Source of the DNA: Akanthomyces muscarius
Taxonomy: Eukaryota > Ascomycota > Sordariomycetes > Hypocreales > Cordycipitaceae
NCBI RefSeq assembly: GCF_028009165.1
Contig: NW_026611614.1
Span: forward strand, 713,486 to 777,485
DNA: 64,000 nt
Reading direction: 5' to 3'
The notes beneath the pieces are model-generated. The model searched no databases. It saw only the letters and a list, made by a program, of their open reading frames with translations, and was not told where the DNA came from. Positions 22,396-32,440 of the stretch are shown here, piece by piece. A program made the position numbers and the translations under genes. Position 1 is the first letter of the stretch, and each line of letters begins with the position of its first letter.

Positions 22396-24333
22396 CACGT
22401 GCCACACACCCACACGCCGTGTGGGTGCTGTACAGTAATTTTCGAGCCCATAATAACACTGAGCCACTCGGCACACCTTCAATCTTCAACAGCTAATACT
22501 TGATTAACGAAAAATCATAATAAATTATCATTCAGACCCAGTTGCCCTAGATTGGCGTGCCTCTTGCTTAAGTTGTTTTTCGGCCTCTTTCGCTGCTTTT
22601 CGTGCCTCTCTTTCCTGCTTTTTCCTGCTGCGTTCTACCAGTCGCTGGGCCTTTACAAGAGCCTCCTCGTCCTTGTTTTTTACCATTTGACGCCCAAAGG
22701 CAACATCAATAACGCCGCCCTTTTGAAGGCGATAATTTTTGCCATTTCTCATCTCTCGTGCCTTTTGTTGTGCTTTTTCGATATCTGTGATGCGCTTTAT
22801 AAGCTGTGTGTTGGTGGCGCCCTGCTCAAGCCGCTCAATTCTTGAGTTTAACTCGTTATAATTAATAGTAGAAAACCGTTCTGAGTATACTTTCCTTGCA
22901 GAAGCTTTCACATATCGAAACGCAATATCGGTTGTTCGTAGATTGTATGGGGTTTGAAAGGGTGACGAGAAAAGCTGGTCGGCAGGCCGGGGGGAAGGCG
23001 TCAAAGGTGCCTCTTCTTCCCCGAATTGTTCTGGATGCAATTCTTCGAGCTTATCAAAAATAATTCGAGGATAGTAAGGCCAGATGCCTGTTTTCCTAAA
23101 TGCAGATTTGATAGATTTTTCCTTCATCGTTTTCTGGCGTACATCGTTGATGATTGTGAGGAACTCGAGCTTTTGGATAGCGTCAAGGCCGTTGAGAATC
23201 AGCTTGGTGATAGCCACAGAATAATAGTGCTTAAATGGGGGGAAAATAGCCACATCAAGAGGCTGAAGAAGATGCCTACAATGAGGTGGGAGGCCAAAAA
23301 TAACAATATTGTGATCTTTGGCGTATTGTAGAAAGTCGACTGTTTCATGAGAGCCATGGCCATCAATAATCAACAACCTTGTGGCAGAAGAGCCTTTATG
23401 ACGGGTCTCTTTCTCGAAGAATTTAAGCCACTCAAGAGCAACATAATCATTCGAGTAACCAGTATCTGTAACAGCAATTTTGCCATTATCTGGAAGGTCT
23501 GGGTCGCGATACCACTGGCCAAGATACACCTTCCCAGCTACTACCAAAAAGGGCGCTTTAACGAAGTCCCCATTGGCTGAGATAGCCTCAATAACTGTTG
23601 CCAATTCCCTGTTGATTGGCACAGCTCTTTTCGATGTGAATTTCTTTCGCTGGGTCACAATACAGCCACCGTCAGAGTGGCCAATCATAAAACCCGTTTC
23701 GTCCATGTTCCAGATGCTGTCTGGGGTAATTCCGTGACCCCTGATAGCTTCTAGTAGTCTATCAAAGTATTTTTTTTATAGTATCGTAGTCTTCGGCTCT
23801 TGATCTATTTATATCTCGATTTTTAGCTTTATTGACCGATAGATCGTGACGTTTCAGGAAGTTGTCGACCCAGCGTGGCTGGACGTAGTTAGGGCTAGGG
23901 TTTTGTGTTGAGGCTCTTTCCTTGATAATTAGGTTAGCCGTGTCCGTAATCCATTTTTTTGTTACTGATAGATTCAGCTCGTCAAGGCGCTCAATCGCAT
24001 ATAAAAGACTTTTTTCTTCAGCATCTTTTCATTTGGCTAGGTGCGAGTGTTTCCGAGGCTTTGGTTCTGCTGGCTTGACGCGTCGACAGATCAAGCTACG
24101 CGATAGGCCAAACTTCCGCGCCGCACCTCGAATTGTATGCTTTGAATCAGAGTGCAGCCAATCTAATGCATTTAATAAGATAGCCTCTTTTTCCTGATTA
24201 ATTCGGGCCATAGTTGATGAAGTTATCGCGTGTCGAAGTTGCTATGTTGATAAAAGTGCCGAGTGGCTCAGTGTTATTATGGGCTCGAAATTACTGTACA
24301 ACACCCACACGGAGTGTGGGTGTGTGGCACGTG
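22396..24333. mobile_element. pogo/Tc1-type DNA transposon with long TIRs
   Basis: A 1938-bp element is bounded by terminal inverted repeats of 78-79 bp (22396-22474 and 24256-24333) that begin CACGTGCCACACACCCACAC and end near CTCGGCAC. It is flanked by a TA at 22394-22395 and a TA at 24334-24335, the expected target duplication of Tc1/mariner/pogo elements. Each TIR itself holds a near-perfect palindrome (CACCCACAC, three-base loop, GTGTGGGTG). The two TIRs differ at only about three positions, so the insertion is fairly young, although its transposase is broken. Confidence 0.92.
22528..24211 (-). pseudogene. pogo-type DDE transposase, broken
   Basis: Transcribed inward from the right TIR on the minus strand. 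The N-terminus (MARINQEKEAILLNALDWLH) has the helix-turn-helix block AARKFGLSRSLICRRV and meets a premature TGA after KHSHLAK at about 24029. The same frame continues with PRWVDNFLKRHDLSVNKAKN. At 23770-23777 an 8-base T run (A run on the coding strand) is one base too long and shifts the frame. Beyond it, an open 392-codon ORF (23706 to 22528) carries the DDE core: NMDETGFMIG with the first Asp, LLIIDGHGSH with the second, and PHCRHLLQPLDVAIF with the third acid. A Lys/Arg/Glu-rich coiled C-terminus follows. Two lesions therefore inactivate an otherwise well preserved gene. Confidence 0.88.
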
Positions 24334-24575
24334 TAATAGCCATTCAAACGCTCAGATTTATATTTAAGAGCTGCTGGGATGGGGAAAGCGCTCTGAGCCC
24401 CACTTAGTGCATCCGCGAGGAGCAGCCCTTTCTGACGTTTCGGCTACTGAGAGGGCAGTTGAGTGAGCCTGTTTGCGGGTAGATTGCGCTCGGCAGTAGG
24501 ATAACGAAGTGTAGACAAATAATCGTTACTTCCGTTTACTGGCATCCAAAACGGCCTCATCCATCACCCGCGCGC

Positions 24576-24785
24576 CTAGCGCCACATCAGTGAGCGGATA
24601 CGTCGAGGCCGTTTTCTGACGGCAGAAGCATTGTCCCCGGCCAAAGACGCATGCCGACGAACCGACACATATTCCAATGGTGGTTCAGCAATTTGCTCAG
24701 GCCTGAATCCGTCCTCATGGTAGCCGTCGAGGGGCGCGTCAAACTCTTCAGCGGTCGTATCGGCGGCTGGGTCGAGACAGATAGC
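24576..24785 (-). pseudogene. Short coding-like relic
   Basis: A 70-codon minus-strand frame ending at a TAG (24578-24576) reads as biased protein-like sequence including EEFDAPLDGYHEDGFRPEQI and RRHASLAGDNASAVRKRPRR. No family is recognised. A longer minus-strand ORF (206 codons, 25207 to 24587) overlaps it in another frame but has less protein-like composition. Confidence 0.3.
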
Positions 24786-25109
24786 GGGCTGATCGGTTCG
24801 ACTTTTGTGAAAGATCCACCATCATCCCAGAAGGTAATTTGACGGCAAATCGAAATGGACAAGCTGCTTTGTCCACGATCTTTGTCAGTTGCGCATTCGG
24901 CCCAGCCGCTACAATGCAACGCTGACACACCAAGAGGCTTAATGTTGCCGACTATGCTGGCTAGGTCTGTCGGATAAGGTCCAGCGCCTCTTGGTAGTAA
25001 ATTGAGGTTATTGGCTAAAATGGCGAGTGTCTTCGAATGGCGTTTGACGCAAGCATGCGGCGTTGGCAGCTTCATTGCCCGGCTTTGGTGCCGGATCCAT
25101 GGACAGAGA

Positions 25110-25660
25110 TGTGGCGAAATGTGCTGTGGGATGCGGAATTGGACTGAAAACCGCCTAGGACACGGAATCCTGCAAATCAGTTTGGTATGTAGTACCTGTA
25201 TGGACACAGGCTACGATGGTGATAGCAAAAGACGATGCAATGCACAGATTGTTCCTCCGTTACAAGCAGACTTGCCTCTCACTATTTGTGATTCTTCTCT
25301 CTTTTTCGGGGCAAGTTCTCGTATGCGGCGGCTCGTATAACTTACGGCCACTGGGTAAGGCTCGAGAACGACGCTAAGTTGCGAAAGGACGCTAGGTTGC
25401 GAAAGGACGCTCGGCCGCTAAGGGACGCTCAGCTGCCCTCTCCGTAGCACCGCAGCTGCGGTGGCATTCAAGACCCATTAACGCGGCGTCTCCCCAAGTC
25501 CAAGACATACGAATAGATACAAACAAGTATATTGCTGGTATACGCTTTTTCAGTGAGGCTCTACTGAAGAAGAAATCTTTGTAGAGTGAAATGCTGGGCA
25601 TGGGTCGCCATGGAATAGCTTGTGCGACGTGTCAGCAATAACTTCGGATGTGCAGGACAC
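25110..25660 (+). repeat. Dispersed repeat, copy 2, interrupted
   Basis: Diverged copy of 19781-20075. It matches from 25110 to about 25320 and again from about 25577 to 25660. The roughly 255 bp between have no counterpart in copy 1 and include four 18-bp tandem units, so a secondary insertion or expansion occurred here. Confidence 0.68.
25365..25436. repeat. 18-bp tandem repeat, four units
   Basis: Four imperfect units resembling GAAAGGACGCTAGGTTGC lie head to tail. The two middle units are the most alike. They sit inside the insertion that splits copy 2 of the dispersed repeat. Confidence 0.75.
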
Positions 25661-25718
25661 CCACTAGGGGTTCGACTTCGTGGTCACAGATTAATATTAT
25701 CATTCTCCCTGAAAAAAC

Positions 25719-25800
25719 ATGTATTATATATATAAGTTACATATCTATATAGTTATATGCATATATATGCATATATATGTATCATATACATATTCAATTC
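25719..25800. repeat. AT-rich dyad-symmetric microsatellite
   Basis: A run of TATATA, ATGCATATAT and similar units with overlapping palindromes, able to form hairpins. It is probably simple-sequence expansion. Confidence 0.7.
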
Positions 25801-25956
25801 CAAAAACAATGGTCTTTACAGTGTGAACGCTAAATATCTAGGTTATATATATCTAGGAGCTCCCATAATATAGCCACGATTTATACGCGGAGTACCACAC
25901 TAAACTTAGATCTCCCGCTTTACTAAAACCTAAGCGCTACGCCTCATGTGCAGTAC

Positions 25957-26760
25957 CTACGTCGACGACATATTGTCTATTGTTTTCTTGATTATGTTAC
26001 TGACTGCAATGCAAGCTGCTGGTCGTCCTACCCGTTCATGCAAAGCTCTATTCCGTCCCATTCCAAAAGTTCGGCAAGCGACTTCAAGTCTAGTCCCTTG
26101 CCTCGCCATTCGAAACAAGGCGCCAATTATGCGGCTGCCTACTGCCGGGCTTTTCTCCTTCATGAGCTTCACAAGATCCTCGTGTACAGCGTCGGTGGCG
26201 CGTGATATAGGCGTCCGACCGTTTTTGTCCTTGGCACGCACGTCAGCGCCGTGGTGAAAGAGCAGCTCGACGATTCGCCGGTCATTATTGGAGACAGCTA
26301 GCGACAGCGGAGTCTCTCTATTGTAAAATCCTATGTCGCGATTCTCGCTACTCGTGCTCAGCAACAATCGAACCGACTCGTCGTGGCCGCTTCTGACGGC
26401 CTTCCACAGCATTAGATATTTGTTACGCTATCCAAAACCGGCATGGTCTTAGTGTCGGCACCGTAGCTGATGAGCAGTTTGACGGGGCCGCTACACCAGT
26501 GCCAATCGGCAAGCCACATCAGAGTCCATCCGGTTTAACTTTTTGCCTGGACGTTGGGCTTGCCCGTCTGCAACAGCAGTTGCAAAATGGCCCCGTGGCC
26601 CTTTGCAGTGGCCTTCCACTGAGGTGTCTGCCAACGCTGTCTGGCCAAACTTGTCGCGGGCATCGCCCTGTCTTGAGTTCCAGCGTCTGTGCCGATGCGG
26701 CGTAGTGCACACACCGGCAGCGAAAAATGGATGGCCCGACAACAGACAAGTGATGATCCG
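25957..26760 (-). pseudogene. Ankyrin-repeat protein relic
   Basis: The minus strand encodes ankyrin repeats in shifting frames. The longest open piece (26412 to 25957) has ETPLSLAVSNNDRRIVELLF followed by HHGADVRAKDKNGRTPISRA, a textbook ankyrin unit. Upstream, after a stop and a frame change, come VKLLISYGADTKTMPVL and further back GHGAILQLLLQTGKPNVQAK. At least three frame breaks or stops lie between repeats, so the gene is dead. Ankyrin proteins serve as protein-binding scaffolds; nothing indicates a partner here. Confidence 0.7.
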
Positions 26761-28859
26761 CTTGTCAGCACTAGCTGCACTAAACTGTTGGCAGATCTGG
26801 GACTAAGATAATCTCGTTGAAAAAAAGTAGTGGGACTTGTAAATATGTAAAGAAGAAGGTGCATGTGCTTGGCGAACAGTCTATTGGCCCCTCTGCAATC
26901 AGCGCGTAGGGCGGTGCCAAGACTACAGGCCAACGCCCAGTCACCTGTCCTCCAGCGGTCGGCGGGGTTCTGTCCGCCAGAGAGAACGAGGCGGAATGCA
27001 TCGTGCAAGCTCTAATGCTACTGTTTTTTGTGCACGACCAGCATAATTTGGTACCTGTCAATGGGCGAGAGGTACAAGACCGCCGAGAGGAAGGTTAGCC
27101 ACGGCGCTGTCGGTGCACGGACGATATACTCGTGCCTACGTGTTCGGCAATCTAACGAAAGCCGCTGCTTATCCATTTCTTTTGACACCTTGTACACAAC
27201 TCGCATACTAACGCATCAGATTCGCCCCCTAAGTTACTGCACAAAAAATAATCCGAAATCGCTGGGGAAAACACCGTTTGCCCGTGCGCAACCACAACGC
27301 GCTCACCACTTGCCTCACGCGTGTCGTTGGCGTGCTCATTTATGACACTACACGATTTAACCGTACGCAAGGGAGGGTCCGAGCCCAGTGTGATACCACA
27401 GCACTACTGGGTGTCGGGCGAAAGTTTTGTACTCATCGCAGGTAACTTTTGCCGCCAAGAGATTAGTCCTTGTTGAAGCAAGGGTGGTTTGTACCTCGAT
27501 TTTGGTGGCAGAGACGGGCAGGAGCCCTGCTAGCTTAGGGACTCCCTGGCAGGTACAAGCCGGGGCAGCTACCCATCCTACCCAGTAGAATTATTCATAT
27601 GCTCTACACGCCTCGACTTCGCTTGCCATGAATATTGGTACAGCTGCACAGTGAAAAAGAAAACCATTCAATATATGATAACTGACGGAGCACACTTTAT
27701 GTCTTGCCAACCTTTGTCTTTAGGTCGGCTACGAAGCCAATGTGCGGATTTGCTGCCACGACATCTGCAAGACTGTGTCGCACGTAAGGAATCCCCGCCC
27801 TTCCACCCACTTCGCGAGAACCAACAAGCTCGCCTCAGCGAAAAACAATGTCTTGCAATAGCGCTAAGGGCAGCTGCTTGAAACCGATCCAGTATGGCGC
27901 GGTAGAAAACAATGTTAAATAAATAAAAATGTTCATGGTGTGGATCACGACAATTGTCAATCTAGGTGGTACTTTGGAAAATAGACCTCATTCGCGGGCT
28001 AATGTATGCAGAAAGCTTCAAATGTACCATGCAGTCGACCGCCTCATCAAGATTATAGCCCACTAATCAAGCAGCCAGAAAATCTGGGAACGAATTCGAA
28101 ACCCGATGTCTAGCAAGCTTTTACAATAACTCAGAACAACATATTGAAACGTAGATTAAAAAAAAAGTAGAAACTGAAATTAGTTTACCTGTTATAGAGA
28201 TTTACGAATAAGCCGTTTTGCGCAGAATGTTAATATTATCTAAATATTTAAATTAATTAAACTTTTTACAAACTCTATAGTGATCTTTTTATCAGTGAGT
28301 GATGTATGCCCTGTCTGTCAATTCTGGTGGATAGGCTATTAATAGCAAAGCCCTACAATTACTTCTTGCTCAACCACTTGAGAATGAGAGTCAACGATCT
28401 TACACTTTACATCGCGACTATAAACTGTGAGAATGGTGTATTCTTCAGATCTACTCGCTGCCATGTCAGTATCTAGTAAAGATTCGTAAAAGTAGTGAGC
28501 TAGATCTGATAGCGCTCCGTTAGGTCAGAAGGAGCAAAAAAGGGCCCTACGTAGCTCTAATCGAATTTTAAACTGACCGTTCACCTAGTATAGTAGATCA
28601 GTGATGAGTAAAAGTCATGATATACAGTGGCAAGCATGCCTTCCTTGGGCGCGGATCACACACGGGGAGAGACACATTCTTTACCGACTCTGGCCAGCCC
28701 CGTACTGGCCAGTCACCCTACCGTGTCAGCTGGTTTGTGGAGACTATTTCTGTCTGGGGATAAGCTACAGTTTCTAATCAGGACAAGATTTGATGCCTAG
28801 AATGAAAGTGTCGAATATCTGAGAGTGAACAGCATGGGATTCTGGGCTCATGGGGAATA
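26761..28859. other. No supported gene; AT-rich core
   Basis: Nothing recognisable is coded here. The part from about 28130 to 28270 is clearly AT-rich (A9 run, then ATTATCTAAATATTTAAATT). That fits decayed repeat DNA. Confidence 0.4.
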
Positions 28860-29523
28860 GTTGACACCATGCTTTGCTTGCCTCCACGACACTTGTAAGT
28901 CTGCTTCACCCACGGACCTGTCCCGCCCATTGGATGTACACGAAGCACTCCACGACATCACTACCGGCTACTGCAGCCATTTATCTCAAATCTTCGTCAA
29001 GGCTGCACATCTGTGCTGCATGGTAATTACCTGATGCTTCTGGCTATGTTACCAATGGCACATTCACGACGCTTCCGAAGAACGACCGCCTCGCCGTGTA
29101 TGGCGATATTGTCGCTACCGCTATGCTCTGCCGAGACTGGTACCATGAAAGCTCCAGCAAAGGTGGTGTAACTCTGGCAACCAAACCTACCATGTGCAAC
29201 TTCACTTACGAGGATAAGCTACCTGGACGTCAATTCGTAACCAGTTCTTGAGCAACACCTATCTTGCCGAAACAGGGTTCTCTCTCGGGCTAGACCATTG
29301 CGTCATCAAGGACGCCGGTACATCTTCCGTTTCGGATAAAATGATGGCGATAGCTGTGGGGGCTATCTTAGGAGCGGTGCATCTGGACGGCGGCGATAAC
29401 GCCTTACGCCATGTACTGGCACAGCTTCGCATCGTCAGCCCGACCGACCCTCTGGTAATGTTCCATGATCCTAGCCTGTTTCTCGCATGTACAAGGCAGA
29501 TCTGTAACAATCTACACGGGTAA
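28860..29523 (+). pseudogene. RNase III-domain protein, probably broken
   Basis: Exon-like pieces reconstruct an RNase III domain. Near 29050-29160 the sequence reads FTTLPKNDRLAVYGDIVATA, the signature-motif region. A likely 56-nt intron (29162-29217, GT...AAG) joins SSSK to TWTSIRNQFLSNTYLAETGF. The remaining exon continues to KMMAIAVGAILGAVHLDGGD and stops at 29523. Compared with the usual RNase III signature (E-R-L-E-x-L-G-D), only the final Asp remains. In the second motif, where E-A-x-L-G-A is expected, this protein has G-A-I-L-G-A, so the second catalytic Glu is replaced by Gly. The upstream part (EALHDITTGY) is in another frame, which suggests a frameshift near 29035. It is a pseudoenzyme or a pseudogene. 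Confidence 0.6.
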
Positions 29524-29946
29524 ACTCTTGTGGTCTCATTCGCGAGGGCTCCGAAGTGTCTATTATGCGGGACAGCCAGTCTCTTCGATGCTCTTGACCG
29601 CACCAGGCGTGGCGCGCTCGAGTGGCAAAATGAGAACATTTTGTTTTAAGGCGGTCGATCGTCGTTGTACAGCGGGACTTGTTTTGCAACGGGCGGCGCT
29701 GCGGCCGGCGGGCTACGAACTCATCGCGGAGCATGGCAAGCCCCGCATAATGGAACTGCGTGGCCTTTGCGAATCCGGGACCTCTTTGATTAACAGCGAA
29801 GCGGCGCTAGTCAAACTAAAAATGCGGTCTGCTGACATATGCATAGGCTTGAACATGCCACATCGACGTGAAAACAGGGACATTGTGCTGGATGGAGATG
29901 CGCGAGAATCATGGCTGGTTAATGATATGCAGATTGTAAAGGCTAC

Positions 29947-30030
29947 ATTGTTCAACACCATGTACACATTATCGCACACATCATATCATGTATACTTTGT
30001 TGATATTTGTTCATGGGGAATATCATTCAT
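29947..30030 (+). pseudogene. Tiny exonuclease-domain fragment
   Basis: About 25 codons read HTSYHVYFVDICSWGISF, resembling RHTYLIDIYTLRGEAF between ExoI and ExoII of the complete exonuclease. The match is short and weak, and I see no other part of the domain around it. Confidence 0.3.
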
Positions 30031-30736
30031 ATCAATGCTCGGAAAGAGAAATAGTCGACTAAGCTTAATCGATTTATCATAAGCTGCAAATATCTGCGAG
30101 AGCAAATTTAGCTCAGACCTCGACTGAAAGGTTGTGGATTGAGGCATTGTCCATTCTGTTTGCTTGTGTAATTCCAAGCCGTTTACAAGACAATCAGCTA
30201 GAACCACTAATCATTACCCCTATATCCACAAATCGTACATCTCAAGCTTTACCCAACTATCTGCCCGAAGACCTCGGCGTGGCGTTGATATTCATCCTGT
30301 TCCATGCCTCTCCTCTTATCAATTTTAATCCGATCGTGGCTGAATTCAATGCGATTCTGAGCAACGGGGCATTAGTAACCCAGCCCCCCCCCCCGGGAAG
30401 ACCGGCCAAATAGTGACGACATGAATACTCCTTGTAGCAATATCGGTGACTCAACTGCTCCCAACTAGTACTAATAATCTCATTAACTGAACTCTGATGG
30501 ATGAGCTGTCGAATGTGGCAGAGCGACGGCTAATAAAACGCGCGTTCAAGCCGGCGAGTCGAAAAGAGGCAATCTTCTTCATGTTTGCAATTCAACGCTT
30601 CATTTGAGAAATTTGTTTTTGTACGACTAGTGGCAAGTTGGACTGAGATTGATAGCGAGGACTGCGTTCCATGACAACGATAATCAACGATGCAATGTTT
30701 ACATTACGCTAGCCAAACTTTCCATCTTGCCAGAGG
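30031..30736. other. No supported gene
   Basis: Mixed short ORFs only. A run of ten C followed by four G (30387-30400) stands out but has no evident role. Confidence 0.35.
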
Positions 30737-32185
30737 CTATCTGTATCTGCCGAAGCTCGCGCGTCTGACTTGGAGAGATGGCGGGGCAAACGTCATGTGT
30801 TTTCCTTGCGTCTTGTAATCTGAAGCCTGGGAGGCTGCGATGCGTTCGCGAGTCGCAGTCAAGATGCGCTTCATTGACAGGCCACCGTTCTGTGCCTTGT
30901 ATGTGTCCCACAGTATGGGTAGACTTTCGATGTTTGTCGCACACATGTCTACGACGGCAGGCTCAATTGGTCGCCGCTCCAGCAGCGCATCGTCGCCGCC
31001 GTACGCCGGGTTGCACAGCTCCCGGTAGTGAGCCTTGCGGCTAACCCAGTGCTGCTTGTCGGCGTCGGCGAGCCCTGGGCATGTCCACACACACTTGACA
31101 AGGCCACTTACATAGACCCTCGACGTCGGGCGGCATGCCACCTCCATGAGCTGAATTTCGTGGATGTTGCCGAGCCGCACGCCGAAACGTGTAAAGAGGG
31201 CGTTGGACTGGCTGCGAATATCAAACACGACTTTCGGCACAGCGGTGGATTCCAGCACGCTCTGCATGGTCCAGCTGCTCTCGCATCCCGGCGTCATGAA
31301 AGCGGCATCGCCCAGAGCCACGATGTCTATCACGTAGGTGGTTGCCTGAGGACGTATATGGAGTGTTAGGAAGCAGGCAACGCCAAAACTACCCAACTGA
31401 CGCCCCTCGACACCCAGATAGATGCAGGGCATAGCGGTTGGGAGACTTGACATGCTGTCTAGTAGCCGCCGCAGGCTGTCGTGATCGTCAACAAGTTCAC
31501 GCCTATACCCTTGCAGTTTGGAGGTGAAAGTCTCCACCTCTAACTCGGACGACTCCGTTTCTGAAGTAGACAACTCTGTCTCTGGAGCAGACGACTCCGT
31601 GTCTGCCCGGGAGAGGCCAGTTACTGACATGCAAAAGCCTTTGTCGGAAGCCGATGAAGAGTCGGTCTCTGCTGCTTCGTCTGCCTCTGCAAGCTGGCCC
31701 CGAACTAAAGACCATTCAGCTGAGTCAATGGTGCGGGGCGTGCTATCGACGTCGGACCTTGAAGGGCAGGTCACCTTCTCCGCCCGAAAGCTCGGCGCGA
31801 GCCGCGTCTTGTTCGAATTCGGGGCTGCAAAGAGATGTGACCACAACGGCTTCACCGCGACGGCATTTTCTGATTGTGGTCGCCGCATTTCCGTTGAGGA
31901 CTGCGTCGGCTTTTTCGGTGTCTCGATTGGCGGCGACTTTGCCTTGTCCAAAGGCGAGCGGCAAGCTTTGTCAATGACGGCCCTACAGGGCGCATCGTCA
32001 GTGTTGCACTGCTGACTAACAGCCGTGCTGGCCGGAGGGCTTCGCGACGCAGGGGAAGCAAACAGATGCGACCACGTTGGTTTGGCCGCAGAGATTGTCA
32101 TTGTGGTTTTGCGAGTCGCGAGTGAGTGCGGGGACATGTCAGGCTGCACTTGACCATGCGAATTTTCAAAGACACGCAAGCACAT
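30737..32185 (-). CDS. Catalytically degenerate exonuclease-domain protein
   Basis: This uninterrupted 482-codon ORF has a C-terminal domain that aligns along its whole length with the exonuclease at 20550-22028 (CIYLGVEGRQ, TYVIDIVALGDAAF, VVFDIRSQSNAL, IQLMEVACRP, SLPILW). The active site is gone. The ExoI Asp is Gly258 (Glu260 stays), the ExoII Asp is Gln326, and the ExoIII Tyr and Asp are Met414 and Asn418. Zinc fingers are absent. Instead the N-terminus holds two copies of a KPxWSHLFAxP motif (residues 35-45 and 112-122) and a Ser/Thr/Glu-rich stretch (194-220). A later start (MSPHSLATRK or MTISAAKP) is possible. An open frame this long after loss of catalysis points to a non-catalytic role such as nucleic-acid or protein binding, though a young pseudogene is possible. 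Confidence 0.7.
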   Translation of the reverse strand: MCLRVFENSHGQVQPDMSPHSLATRKTTMTISAAKPTWSHLFASPASRSPPASTAVSQQCNTDDAPCRAVIDKACRSPLDKAKSPPIETPKKPTQSSTEMRRPQSENAVAVKPLWSHLFAAPNSNKTRLAPSFRAEKVTCPSRSDVDSTPRTIDSAEWSLVRGQLAEADEAAETDSSSASDKGFCMSVTGLSRADTESSAPETELSTSETESSELEVETFTSKLQGYRRELVDDHDSLRRLLDSMSSLPTAMPCIYLGVEGRQLGSFGVACFLTLHIRPQATTYVIDIVALGDAAFMTPGCESSWTMQSVLESTAVPKVVFDIRSQSNALFTRFGVRLGNIHEIQLMEVACRPTSRVYVSGLVKCVWTCPGLADADKQHWVSRKAHYRELCNPAYGGDDALLERRPIEPAVVDMCATNIESLPILWDTYKAQNGGLSMKRILTATRERIAASQASDYKTQGKHMTFAPPSLQVRRASFGRYR

Positions 32186-32300
32186 AAATACTGACGGTGG
32201 GGGACATTCTGCACAGGATATAATGCTGCACCGCTCAACGCACCTTAACGCACCTTGACAATCTCATGACCACATGTTGTTATTTTTGCATACAGTTGAT

Positions 32301-32440
32301 GGAGTTGCATGCAATTAGCGCATGCAGTTGGTTGCTAGCGCATGCAGTTGGTTGCTAGCGCATGCAGTTGGTTGCTAGCGCATGCAGTTGGTTGCTAGCG
32401 CATGCAGTTAGCTGCTAGCGCATGCAGTGGGTAGCTACGG
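32301..32440. repeat. 20-bp tandem repeat upstream of the degenerate exonuclease gene
   Basis: Units of CATGCAGTTGGTTGCTAGCG: four perfect copies from 32321 to 32400, two diverged copies to 32440, and a degenerate one before. Each unit joint contains the 6-bp palindromes GCTAGC and GCATGC spaced by a shared GC. The array lies about 135 bp upstream of the minus-strand ORF start at 32185, so it could sit in that gene's promoter. Confidence 0.92.

Noticed and set aside
24587..25207. 206-codon minus-strand ORF as a gene
   Set aside because: It begins inside a dispersed repeat and has poor protein-like composition; another frame over 24576-24785 looks more like old coding sequence.
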